DNA of 64,000 nucleotides from Tetradesmus obliquus (lineage: Eukaryota > Chlorophyta > Chlorophyceae > Sphaeropleales > Scenedesmaceae): NCBI GenBank assembly GCA_030272155.1, contig CP126193.1, positions 4,836,001-4,900,000 on the forward strand. The letters are read 5' to 3'. Of the stretch, positions 44,524 to 56,710 are shown one piece after another (positions within the stretch are counted from its first letter, which is position 1; every line of letters starts with the position of its first letter). Below the pieces are notes generated by a model. It worked only from the letters and a program-made list of their open reading frames with translations, had not been told where the DNA came from and searched no databases. Position numbers and translations under genes: made by a program.

Positions 44524-46203
44524 AGCAGCTTGGCTGCGCGCAGGGGGCTGTAGCTGGGGTGCAGTTCGCAATTGTGGCTAGTTAGCTGCCACACCCAGAA
44601 TGCAGCAGCAGCATCGCGCAGGCTGTTGCATGTTCTTGCAAGCTGATGAGCAGCATCAGGTTGCAGCGTGCAAGGGACCAGCAGCAGCGCTGTGCTGATG
44701 GGAGCAGAAGGTGGCTTGCCTGCAGGCGTGCGTCTGCATGTACAGTCAACAGGAGCATTGATTGGGCGGCAGCAGCAGCTGCTGGTGAGGGAACCGTGAA
44801 GAGTGTGCCTGCTGCTGGCAGCAGGCGTGATTTGTGCATTCGCTACAGCTGGCAGCTGCAGCTGTGAACTAGTAGGTAGTGTCTGTGATGCTGGCTGTGT
44901 TGGTCAGCCGCGTGGTGGCTATTGTACTGGCATTGGTAGGCGGGATTCGTAACATGATAAGAACGAGGCATGCAAGGTATGCTTGTAGCTGAAGTACGGT
45001 CCTTGATCACAACAGGCGGCCGCCCAAGTACGCAATGTGGTTGGGCAACAAAAGCATCTCTCACTGCTCACAGTACAAAGAGTTGCAGATTACACGGTGC
45101 AGCACTGCTGTCGGACACAGCATCGTACTGGATGACTGTGGACAAAGCAGCGTCAAAGGCAGATATTTCAACATGCCTCGCCAAGCTATGCATGGCATGC
45201 TATGCACGGCATCAGTCCTGCGCATGCGTGAAGCCTCAAAGAACAACCAGCGATATATTGACTGTATAACATGCCCGGCTGACCTGCAACTGTGCCAGAG
45301 GCCAGGGGCCCTGACTAGTGCTAGTTATCACAAGCAGGCATAGCAGGAAGTTCTGCGGCCAAAAGACCATGCACTGCAGCCAGGCTGCAGTCTACTGTGA
45401 ACGTGCTCCAAATCAGTGACTGCAATTGTGTGTAATGGAATGCAACCATAGCAGCATCGTGTCCACCAACCACCTGCATGCACTGCAGCCTTCCACACCC
45501 AGCAGCTGCACAACCTGATGCTGTAACATTAGGACCACCTGGATACAAGGCCCTACCATTTCAGCAAGCAGTTCCAACGCAATTCTAACGGCCATGGTGC
45601 TGTTGGGGCATCCTGGGGCAGCACATGCACATCAGCTTCGCGTCAACTGCACCCCCATCCCCCTTGCAATGCACCCAGGCACAGCTGCAAGCACGCAACG
45701 GGCCGTAAAGGGTGAGCTGTGCACTCCACAGAAACCTCCACCAACCGCGTGCAGTGCTGTACGAAGGGTGCTGTAAGTGAAACTATGTGTACAGTGTCAG
45801 AAGGGCCATGTACGTGAAACCAGGCACGCACGGGACGCCCACGCTACGGCCGACTTTCCTCATAGAGTAACAACAGAAGTGCTCCACGAGAGAGTTGCTG
45901 CACGCTGCAGGTGGCTGTGCATATTTGCCACTTGTGACGTGTCAACTCAACACACAATTGCTGAGGCCCAAACCTTACAGGCGTATCAGGGTCAACCCCA
46001 ACTGTCCCCTCCCTCTCACTCTTGCCATACATACATGATTGTCAGTCAACCCAACTACATGCGTCCCCAAAGCATCAGAACTGCTGTATTGCTTGCTGCT
46101 ACCCTCCCCATGTCCCAGCCAACAAAACACGCACACCCTGCAACTTACTGTACAAACTCTGGCTGCGACCCCAATTGCCTGCTTGTGCATTACGCCCCAC
46201 AGA
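44524..46203. other. Convergent 3' region
   Basis: This lies between the stops of NTF2 (rightward) and DP (leftward). A plus-strand TTACA near 45975, read as TGTAA on the minus strand, lies about 230 bases past the DP stop and may be its poly(A) signal. No further gene was recognised. Confidence 0.45.
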
Positions 46204-48647
46204 TCATGACACCATAGGGTCATCCTGCTGCTCTTCTGCCTTGACAACGACTGCTGCATCTGCTCCTTGCTGAGGAGTGCTCCCAGCCGCACCCTCCGCT
46301 GGCTGCTGTGCGTCTTCTGCACCAGCTGCATCCACTTGCTGCTCAGCACGCGCTTGCTGTTGCTCGCCTTGCTTTGCCGGCCGCGCCTCTTCTTGCTGGC
46401 CTTGCTGCTGATGCTGCTGCTGCTGCTGTCCTGCAGGCTGCTCCTGCTGCCTGCTGTCAGCGCTGGCCTGCATGGCCTGGGCAGCTGCTGCTGCCTCCAC
46501 CAGCGCTGCTGCAGCCGCCAGAGGGTCCGCTGCAGCACATATACACAGCAGTACAAAGCAACGCAGGCGAGCAGGTCAGCGCTAAAGCCAGCTACTCCCT
46601 CTAGCGGCAATGCTGGAAGCAGCTGCAGTCCGTATATGACAACAGCAGCCGCACGGCAGCCGCAACACACAAGCGCTCATGAATGACAACAAGCTGCAGG
46701 TACTGTTCGACAGGCTTGCAAGAATGCTGCATCCTCCTCTAATGAAGCTGCATCGTGCCCCTGCCCCGTGTGCACCGCAGCATTTCTAGCCCACCTGCTG
46801 CAGCGGCAGCTGCTGCTCCAGCCACGCGCTGCTGGTCCTCCTCATGCTCTAGCATCTTCTTCAGCACCAGTGCATCATCAAGGATCTCAAACGGATAGCT
46901 GTGGCAGCCAGCAGCAGATAAGTAATTGGGCAGGAGCAGGCAGCACAGGCAGCAACATGAAAGGTGGCAGATGCGGCGGGTGCATGTTTGTCAGCAGCAG
47001 CATAGGGCAGGGGGCGGATGTGTGCACAGACAGGGGTGTACAAGGAAAATCAGTCTTTGCAGGCATTGTGCTGCCTAGCATGTTGTGTCAAAGTTTAAAG
47101 TGCAAAGACAGCTGAGGTGGTGGCATTCGTATACAGCAGGCATCCATTGGCTGCTACATATTTCTGGCACGGTCACTACGCAACTGCTGCTGCTGCTTGT
47201 CCCAGCACAAGTGATGAGTTGCTGCCACCTGGCGCATCACCCTGCTGCACGGGTCATCGCAATGATCTTCTGCATATTTCCCCGCAAAAGCTAGGCTGCA
47301 CGTCTGGCACACCCCCCCTATGCACTGCAGGCATTGCGCCAGCAGCACACCCCTGCACTCACTTGTCAAAGTTGAACTGCACGTCCTGCATGTCCGTGCT
47401 GATCTTCACCTCCACAGTTGCATCCGGCTTGCTCTGCACCAGGATGAAGGGCAGGTGCAGCGCGGTGCCGCCAGCAGCAGCATCCGGGTTGCGGCTGTTG
47501 CGCTCAAGCAGGTGCTTCAGCGCCTTCTGCTGCTCCACCAGCTCGCTCAGGTAGCTGGCCTTGCGGTTCAACTCCCCCAGCACGACCATCCGCTCGCTCT
47601 GCAGGCGCTGCGCCTGCTGCGCTGCGCTGACGCTGGTGGGGAAGCCTCGCCAGATGATGGCCTTCTTCTCCTTGGCAATGATGTCCAGTGCCATGAGCAC
47701 GTTGATGGCATCATACACGCGGCGCCGGATGTTCTTCTCATCGTAACAGATGCCGTCCTCCATAGTGCCATCCTTAAGCTCCGCGACCAGCTCATCTGCC
47801 ACTTCGTTGTAGCTGGTGGTGCCCTTGCTCTCGACCTTCTCGCAGACTTTCATGCTGAAGTGGCGCAGGCCCTTGTTGGGGCGGCCGCCGCCGCCGCCGC
47901 CCCCGACTGCCAGCAGTGCAGCAGCACCAGCATGCTCACGCGCGCTGGCGCCTGCTGCGCTGCTGCGACGGCGGCTGGGTGTTGCCTCATCTGCGCCGTA
48001 GCGGCCGCTGCTGCCGCCGCCATCCAGTCCCATGGTAGCTGGGTCTGGGTTGAGCACTGCATGCATGGTAGATTGCACTGCAGCAATCGAGCGTAGCGCG
48101 TCTTGAGCTGCACAGTCTGCTGCTGCGTTGACTGCTGCCGCCTCGCGCAGCGCTGCATACGACAGCGTGCCATCAGGGAGCACTGCAGCACCCCCTTGCA
48201 AGCTGCCAGGCCCTCCAGCAGCTGCTGCTGCTGCAGCTGCAGCTACTGCAGGATCGTACTGGCCCAGGTTGCCCTGCCCAGTGTGCTGCATCATGCTGCC
48301 ATAGCCTGCATGGTTGCCTGAGCGTGACACGAAAGTGAAGAGACAGATACAACGTTGTGAGCAAAGAGGCGGGCTAGTGGCTAGCCTTTGGCGCCTTGTT
48401 TGCCCGCCTGTGGCAGCCAACACCTTGCCCAGACCAGGATGCGTGCCGGCTTGCAATGCGGCGCTATACGATGATTACTAACACAAGATCAAAGCCTGTT
48501 GCCATGGATCGAAGCGCTGCCGTTGCCACAGCTGTCTGTGGGGACCCTGGAAACAGATACACGGCTGGGCGGCAACCTGCGCCCGGGAAGCTCACCTGCC
48601 CACTCCGGCGCAGTGCCATAGCCCATTTCCTGAGCTCCAAAGTTCAT
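46204..48647 (-). CDS. DP1: DP transcription factor (E2F dimer partner)
   Basis: Four minus-strand exons (48647-48596, 48317-47363, 46898-46795, 46529-46204) give 478 residues. DP pairs with E2F to drive S-phase genes under Rb control. The winged-helix domain begins GLRHFSMKVCEKVESKGTTS. It includes the DP signature NIRRRVYDAINVLMALDII, in which RRVYD contacts DNA. It closes with KEKKAIIWRGFP. Next is the dimer coiled coil (RKASYLSELVEQQKALKHLL) and the marked-box-like part with LHLPFILVQSKPDATVEVKI and FEILDDALVLKKM. The N-terminus is Gly/Ala-rich. The C-terminal tail is Gln/Ala/Glu-rich, probably disordered. Phases agree at all junctions. Exon 1 codes only 17 residues, so further upstream non-coding exons are possible. 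Confidence 0.94.
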
Positions 48648-50396
48648 TGTGCAGCCTGCAACACCTGCAGCGGCGACAGGGTCACGTTGGGCGGGATCAC
48701 AGCTAGGCCCAGCACCAGCAGGGAGGACCGCCGGAAAGAAAACGACCATAAATTCCAAACTCACCTAGCCCTTTTGCTATCGAAGCTGCTGCCGATCTGT
48801 GGCCGTCCCCGCAAGCCCAGGAGCTTTTGCTGATGTCAGTGGTCTGGACAGCAAAACTGTAATGTATTGTGCGCAGAACAACACTTGAACGAACCGTATA
48901 AACTAGCAGCGAGTACAGCGTTGTGATCGAGGCGGAACGATAGCTGTAGCTTTTTCGCAGTGGCGAAAATGCGAACACAGTGCTTCAGACAATTTTCATT
49001 GGGTTGAAAAACATATACACCATGTCGCTGACGCTCCAGGAACACTTGCGCGTAGAACAGCGAGGGCACAAGTTTGAGGGGGTACTTTCTTTGGCCCTTG
49101 CTCTGGATACAACTCCTGAACCGTCCCACCGTCGACATTAACTCTTCCAGGCCTGATGCTGTGCCTGCTGTCAAGGCCACTCTGGCTTGCATGGTGAAAG
49201 GCTTTGCCTGCCCTCGGCAACATGGCCAACACTGCTGGGCTTAAAACTGCAAACTACAACAGTGGTGCAGGTGAAACCTAAGTAAACAAAAGCCAAGAGC
49301 AAACAGGTGGACACAGCAGCGCGAGCAGCAGCAAGCACAACTTGCCACCAGATAGCACTGTCAGTGGCTGGCAGTGGGCCGCCTTCTCGCGGTACCCAGC
49401 AGATCATGGCTAGCTGTGGCAGAGCCACATTGCAAGCATCACCGTGTGCTCAGATGACAAACGCTTTACTACGGATAAATGGGTTCAAAAGTGTAAACGG
49501 CGTCCAAAGCTGCTGTCTCTCGCACCTTTTGCAAGGGACTTTGCTGCATGCATGCAGCCCAGGGCGCTGTTCAGCAGCCCAGTGCCCAGTGGGCCTGGCC
49601 GTTGCCATTCAGAAGTTCGCACACCCATGGGTGTGGCCACACCCACTGTCACACCACAGTGTGGTGAACAGCGGCGAATGCTGAGATCAAATGCTGCTTA
49701 AACAAACACTAACATGGACTCAACCCTCCATTATATCAAAAGCCTTGTAGTTCGCAGCTTCCAGCCCTGTCGTGCTGCTACAGACTAGCAGTACTGCTTG
49801 CTCATGCGTGTACAGTGCTCAGCATCTGCATGGCAGAGCATGGACATCGGAACTAACAAAACTGCCTTGAAAACTTATTTGCGAGTGAAGATTGGCACGC
49901 ATCGGGCACACTGCGACAGCATCGAAGAGCACGTCACAGCACACGCCACGGTCGCGGCTGCCTGCTCGGTTACCCCCTCATCTGGGTATCAATAATATGC
50001 TAAAAATACGATCTTTCACATTCTGTTGTACATATCAGCAGAAAATGCTTCGACACTGCCTGCTCCGCTGCTCCTGTCACTGACCGGGTCGCTGTGTCAG
50101 TTGGGGCGGAAGGGTTCACGGCTTGCTCAGCTTACGGTGGGGCGGTATGCAACATCGTCAGCGACATTTTGCATGGATTTCTGTTACATCTGTAATGCCA
50201 GGCGCAGCTATTTGGTCACTGCTGTTGCTTCACTTGCAATCAGGGACACTCTGGCCGGTTGTTGGGCAACAGAGAGTAGAAAAAACTCAGGTCACAGTCA
50301 AATCAATGGATGGTTCATGGGCAGGATGCTTCAGATGCTGCTGCCGGTGCTAGTAAACCAGGCAGGAACAGTGCCTCAGGCAACTGCTGGTTGCTG
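48648..50396. other. Divergent intergenic region
   Basis: This lies between the DP gene (leftward) and the apyrase gene (rightward). A minus-strand ATG-started open frame of 118 codons (48836-49192) has some non-repetitive protein-like sequence but no known match and overlaps the expected DP promoter. The apyrase first exon may begin inside this region. Confidence 0.4.
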
Positions 50397-53300
50397 ATGG
50401 CCAAGCTGAGGCAGCAGGTGCTGACGACCCAGAATGGCCAAGGGCTATTTGGACACACCCAGGCATACATCCAGCTACTCTGTAGCGTACCCACAGGTGG
50501 GCAGGCACAGGGTGCTTGCGCTGAGGCCGATGCCTGGTTCACAACTGCCTTCGCAGCTGACACACTCACCTCACATTGTTTTGTAGCAGCAGCAACACAC
50601 AATGTCCTGCTGTCCATGCCCAGATTCGATAGTCTTTGTCCTGCATTAAGACAAGCGTGCTCCAGGATAGAAAATTGCAACGCTTTTCTGCCGCAGGGAC
50701 GCCCATGGTCAGTCGGGGGGCGCAGCGTCGTGGTGCAGCTGCTGCTTGCAGGACTGGCCCTGTGGGCAGCTGCCACAGCTGCAGCAGCTCTAGGCGCTGC
50801 CTGGCACGCACTGTCAGGCGCAGCAGGCCACAGCAGACCCAAGGCAGCTGCCACCAAGTATGTTCTGGTCATTGACAGCGGCAGCTCTGGCACCCGCATG
50901 TATGCCTACAACTGGACACTGCCTGCGGCGCGTCAGCAGGGCGCAGCAGGCAGCATCCTGCCCCTGCTGCATCCCATACCACCTTCAGCTGCGCCGCACC
51001 TGGTGCCTAAGAAGGAGAAGAAAGGTGCGCGGCAACGCGCGCATGTGCATGAGTGGGGCAGTTTGCACTTGCAGGAGTCCTCTGCGCGCAGCTGCAGAAC
51101 TGTGAACGTGCAGATTTCTCACCACCCTGACACGCAGCATCGCAGCCTGTACAGTGCAAACAGCAGCATATGCCTGCAGCAGTTGCTATTGCGGCTGGTC
51201 TTCCAACAACATGGCCCACCCAGAGCATCATAGCTGCCTGATGAAAGCAAGGCTCCGAGGCCCATGGTCAGCTTAAGCAGTAGCAGCTGCACACTGCCGT
51301 GACCATACCACAGCAGCCGCTTCCATCAGCAGGCACCGCATCCACTGTGTCCCTTCCTGCAAGTCTACAAGAATAGCTGCACGCAATTCGCACACGCTGC
51401 AGGACTGTACAACCGAGTGGAGACGCAGCCAGGCCTGGACACCTTCCTAGGCAACTCCGCAGGCCTCGCCTCAGCTGCGATTGGGCCGCTGCTGGCCTGG
51501 GCTCGTGCAGTGGTGCCGCCAGCTCAGCATGCGGCCACGCCGCTGTTCCTGCTGGGCACCGGCGGCCTGCGGCGGCTGGAGCTGCATGCACGCGCAGCGC
51601 TGATGGCTGACGTGCGCAAGCTGCTGGCAGGCTCCGGGTTCAGGTGAGACATACTGCATGGATGGTTTGGTGAAGGAGGCGATAGGAGCTTGCAGGAGTC
51701 GCGTACAGGGCATGTGCATTCTGCAGGTGATGTGGACCAGCAGGTGCCTAGCTATGCAGACACTTCAGTGCAAGGCAGGCAGTGTTGACAGCACCGCCTG
51801 TCTGGGCATTGCTTGGGTTGCAAGCTAGTAGATCGAGCCATGTGCTCTGGTATGTACCGCCGCAGGTTTGAAGATGCTTGGGCGAGGGTGATCAGTGGCA
51901 CAGAGGAGGGCATGTACGGCTGGCTGGCGCTCAACTATGAGCAGGGACTGCTGCAGCAGCAGCTGACAGCAGCAGCTAGCCGAACAGCAGCAGCACCCAG
52001 CGCAGCGCCGGTGACACTGGGCATCCTCGGCGCCGCTACCAGCCTCGGAGCACTTGATTTGGGCGGCTCCTCTTTGGAAATGACACATGAGGTGTCGCCT
52101 AGCAGCAGCAGCAGCAGCAACAGCACTGAACAAGCCGCAGCGCCGCAGCACGGCATGCAGAGTGTGACTGTTGCAGGCCACACCTTTCACTTGCACACGC
52201 ACACCTTCAGGCGCTATGGCCTCAATGAGGCGTTTGACAGGTCAGTCACGCTGCTGCTGAAGGAGCAGCTGCAGCAGCAGACCGAGCAAGCAGCCAAGCT
52301 AGAGCAGCAGCCTGAGCAGCCGCAGACAACAACCCCACCAGCAGTAACAGCTGCTGATGACGATAGCAGTGCTGCAGCCGCACCTGCTGCGCAGCCTGCC
52401 CTGCCGGCTGATGAAGCGCTGGCACACCAAGCACAGGTTGACCTAGCAGTAGCAGCAGCAGCAGGACTAAAGCCGCATACACCAAGCAACGAAGGCCCAG
52501 CAGCAGCAGGTGGCACCACAGCCAACCAAGGCGTACCTGCCAGTGGCAGCAGCAGCAGCAGCAGTGTAGCTGCCGTTGCTGCGCAGCAGGCACAAGCAGA
52601 CCTGGCTGTTGCTGCTGCTGCCGGGTTTCACCCCAAGACAGCAGCTGCAGCACCTCTCGCTGAAGTGCTTGGAAAAGATGCTGGTGACCCTGCGCCTGCT
52701 CTGCATGTGCCGCACTTGAGCAGCGGCAGCAGCAGCAGCGCCAACAGCAGCAGCACTGAGGACGCGCTGCAGCAGCAACACATACAGGCTGACCTGGCAG
52801 TCGCAGCAGCGGCAGGTCTGAGGCCCCAGCTGACTGATGCCTCGCCTAAGCACAGCACTCTCTCCAGCAGCAGCAGGGACCAGGAGCTTGGCAGCATTCC
52901 ACCAGGCACCCAAGCAGCGCACCCCACTGCTGATAAGCTCAGCAGCAGCACAGGGAGCAGCAGCAGTTCAGCAGGTGCCAGTGGCAAACGCGCGGCTGCT
53001 GGCTTGCCGGCATCTACAGGGAACAGCACAGGCCACACTGCATTCAACGAAAACAGTGACAGCATGGACTCGGAAGTGCCTGAGCAGCAGCTACAGCACC
53101 GTGCGCTGCGCTCACGTGACAGGCGGCACAGGCAGCGCCGCTTGCGGCAGCTGCTGCTGCAGCAGCACAAGTACCTTGAACCTGATGGGCCCATGCACTG
53201 GGATGCAGGCCTGAACAGTGACTTGGCGGAAGCAGCACAAACACACATCAGCAGAGGCAGCAACGCTGCTGAGCCGGCAGCAGTGCAGCATGGCAGCAGT

Positions 53301-53440
53301 GCAGGGCTTGGTTTGGCACAGGCAGCTCGCCTGGCACCCCTGCAGGGGCTGTGGCGCAGGCTGCTGGTGCATTCGTCTGCCTCAGCGGCAGCACCTGGGG
53401 CCGCCAGGCCTGAACAGCCTGACCTGTCCACTCAGCCCCT

Positions 53441-53472
<32 letters not shown>

Positions 53473-53881
53473 CTGAGCCCAGCAATAGTACAGTAAGCAA
53501 CGGCTCCGTTGCACCAGCAGCTATCTCCTCCATGCCTGCTGCAAGCAGCAGCACTCCCAGCACGTCAGCCACGGACAGCAGCCATGCTCCACAGCTGATA
53601 GTCAATCGTGCAGACAGCGCCAGCCAAGCACCTAGCACTGAGCCAGTCGCTGCAGGCTCTGCAGCAGGCGCGGGTGCACCAGAGGTGTGGCACCCGTGCC
53701 TGCACGAAGGCTTCTCAGCAACATACGACCGGCTGGCATATGACGGCGCAGCAGCTAGGCCAACCCAGGTGAAGATTGGGCCTGGCTTGCTGCTGCAGAC
53801 AAAGCTGTGCGCGCAAACCCTTTTCCTCGTGCAGCTGCTGCGTGACTCACACCCGCATGCATTCCGACATGCTCGCATTGC

Positions 53882-53921
<40 letters not shown>

Positions 53922-55360
53922 ACCAGTGCTGAAAGTGTCAGCCTGCACTTTGGTTCCTCCCGCTGCTGCATACCCTGAGCTCACGGCTTTGCAAACTGCC
54001 CTGCTGTGGCACAAAATACTTATATTTCCCACCTAGGTGGTGCTGCGTGGGCAGCCCAGCTGGCGCAACTGCCTGGCGCTGGTTGATGCCGTGGTCAACG
54101 CCTCCGCGCCCTGCCAGGCCAGCGTGGCCAGGCCAGCCTGCCGCCTGGGCAGCGCCCTGCCGGAGCACCAGGGCAGCTTCCTGGCCCTCACAGGTGCGGC
54201 ACGCACGGCACACCACACAAGATGTAACAGCAGGTGTATTGACAGCTAGGTTTAACGTTTAACTGCCTGAGATGTGTGGCTGGTGCTGCCCTTGGGCTGG
54301 TATTTGCAGCTGTGCTTGTGTGTCACCCAGAGGGTGTGCCCCTGCCAGGCTCTGCAGCGGCAGATGCTTTGCGTAGTTTCATCACATGCGTGCTGCTGAC
54401 ACTGCTGCAACATCGCGCGGCAGCACAACCAGCAGTAGCAAAAGCGGCAGCTGTGCCTACTTCCCAAGGCGCACATGTATACACACGAATCATGTGACAT
54501 GATTGTGCCGCTTTTTGCCGCATGGCTGTGCCGCAGGGTTCTACGTGGTGGCCAAGTTCCTGGGCGTGCCGCATGATGCGCCGCTGGGTGCGCTGCTGGA
54601 TGCGTCCAAGGAGCTGTGCGCGCGGCCCTGGCCCTGGGTGAGCGGGCTGGGTGGGGCTGCGTGTGGCGCATGTGTGGCTGCATTGCATCAGTCGTGTAGT
54701 ACTACTACACAGCTAGTAGCTGTGGTGTACGGGTCGCGTAGCATATGCTTAGTGCTGCAGCTGGTAGCACAGCAGAAGGAGACTGCTGCGCATGTGTGGC
54801 TGCACTGCGTCAGTCGTGCAGTAGCTGTGGTGTATGGCAGCTCAGATCGGCAGCTATGGCAGGACCTGTTCTGGTGACACACACCTTTGCCTGCCCAACA
54901 GGGCTGTGTGCCCGCTGCAGCTTTTGACCGTCTTATCCTTCACAAGCGTCAGTTCAGTCAGACACAACGTGCGCACACCATGCTGATGCAGTTATTGCAT
55001 GCGAGTACATTTTCTTCAGTTGACACACGTGTGTTGCCTGCGTTGCCGGCTGCCCTCTTCCCCTTGCCATGCTTGCTCGTTGTCTGCAGGTGAGCGAGCA
55101 CTTGGGATCCAACATCAATGTGGAGCGCTACTGCACCTGGGGGCCGTATGTGGTGAAGCTGCTGCGGCATGGGCTGCGCCTGAAGGACAGCGCTGTGCGT
55201 GTGGGCAGCGGTGATGTTGGGTGGCCACTGGGGGCGGCACTCGCAGAAGCCAGCAAGCTGCCTGACATGATGCAGCTGGCAGGGGCCGCAGCGAGCAGAG
55301 GCAGCGCAGGTGGACGAAGCAGGAAGGAAGGTGCATGGGCAGCTGCGCCAGCTGCACGGG

Positions 55361-55396
<36 letters not shown>

Positions 55397-55875
55397 ATCA
55401 GCACAGGCCGGGCAGCAGTGCCACAGCCACCAGCGGGGTGCCTGTGGCAGGTGACCTGGCTTCTGCCCAGCAGGCTGGGCCTGCAACAGCAGCAGCAGCA
55501 GCGACAGCAGCTGGATCGGGGTCAGACCCCGGTGTAGGTAATGATGAGTCACTACATGCCGGCATGTGGCAGTACTCCGAACGGCGCAGCTGGGCGCAGG
55601 CGCTCTGGGGCGGCAGGCAGGGCATTCACATGGGCCACGTGTTTGGTGTGTTTGTGTGCGTTGCGGTCTGGCTGTCAGTTGTGGTGTGTTGCCTACCTGC
55701 AAGGGTGGGTGCTGTGGGGCTGTCAGTGCTGCCGGTGGTGCTGCGGGGGCTGCAGGGCCCTGGCAAGGCTCAGTTTGTGCTGCCGGTTGCTGCACACGCT
55801 GCGCATCATGGCAGGAGCAGGCCTATGAGCAGCCCATTGCCTGGCAGGACGAGTGGCAAGTACGCTGGCATATGA
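50397..55875 (+). CDS. Two-span GDA1/CD39 apyrase with long Ser/Gln insert
   Basis: Six exons (50397-51024, 51403-51643, 51866-53768, 54037-54193, 54537-54637, 55090-55875) join in phase; with this start the protein is 1271 residues. The first ATG is uncertain, since about 290 bases before the first span could be intron or UTR. Apyrases hydrolyse nucleoside tri- and diphosphates in the secretory lumen or outside the cell. Conserved regions appear in order: ACR1 VLVIDSGSSGTRMYAY, then RVETQPGLDTFL, ACR2-like LFLLGTGGLRRL, ACR3 SGTEEGMYGWLALNY, ACR4 LGALDLGGSSLEM. HPCLHEGF and the terminal domain follow. Spans flank the enzyme (VVVQLLLAGLALWAA and GVFVCVAVWLSVVVCC), the ENTPDase topology. About 530 low-complexity residues, with three QADLAVAAAAG-type repeats, sit between ACR4 and HPCLHEGF. 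ACR2 has TGGLR where TAGLR is usual. Confidence 0.88.
53884..53922. repeat. CTG microsatellite in apyrase intron
   Basis: About 13 CTG triplets lie in the intron between apyrase exons 3 and 4. They are non-coding in the spliced model. Confidence 0.9.
54661..54850 (+). repeat. 122-bp tandem duplication in apyrase intron 5
   Basis: GCGCATGTGTGGCTGCA starts at 54666 and again at 54788, followed in both by a TCAGTCGTG and GTAGCTGTGGTGTA block. The duplication starts shortly after the exon-5 donor. Confidence 0.85.
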
Positions 55876-56710
55876 AAGGTAACATGTTCAGCTGTATTTC
55901 TAACTTCCGTTGAATTAAGCACTTCCAACAGCCACTGGTCCTGGGTGGATTTGGGGATCCTGTCGCTCGAGCACCTTATCTCATAGCTTGCTGTCTGGGA
56001 AGCACTGCAGAGTGTATCTCGGCATCCTTGCACGTGCACATCCTACCAGCGCCGGGAACATTGAATTGTGGTCCCAGCCGCGTTGGGGACAGGCCAGCAG
56101 AAACATATGTATAACGTGCTCCTTACATAGCTTATGAAGTGGATCACTCAAAACCACTTCAGGGTCAACTTCACCCAGCACGCATTGCAAGCGGACTGGA
56201 AAAAGATTCTGCTGCAACACCCACATTTCCACAGAGATTCAAAGTCGTGACAACGCCGCAGCCTGCACTTGCAATGCAATCAAGACTTCATGCATAATCA
56301 CCGCAGTGAAGCTGGCAGCTTTATGTTACTCCAAGCTGTCACTGCAGCGACAAACAGCTGATCAAATCAGCGTACCCCTCACAGCTAGATGGCAAGCAAG
56401 CTGCACGGGCAGCTCCCAAACCGAAACAATGCACCACTGACAGCTGTGATCTAGAAGCCAGCCCAGGTTGCTGGATCATTTCACGCACAACAACTGCAAC
56501 AGACGTCTACAGTCGACCCCTTGTGCTGCTGCCGAACAAATGCAGCATACGGCAAAATGCAAGAACGCTCCCAGTGCTCGCCTGCGGTGCGCCGCCCGCT
56601 TTCCAGCTTCCTTCCTGAACTGACTACTACGTTGCAACGCTGCAGAGTCCTTGCTGTGCGTATGCAGCACCCTGTCATGCCTCTCAATCAGCCAGCCGTG
56701 CAGCTGCTGC
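55876..56710. other. Convergent 3' region
   Basis: This lies between the stops of the apyrase and the lumenal cyclophilin. A TTACA near 56125 (TGTAA on the minus strand) may be the cyclophilin poly(A) signal. No other gene was seen. Confidence 0.45.

Noticed and set aside
48836-49192. 118-codon ATG-started minus-strand frame upstream of DP
   Set aside because: The sequence is less repetitive than most shadows, but there is no recognisable domain, no supporting neighbour and it lies in the expected promoter of DP.
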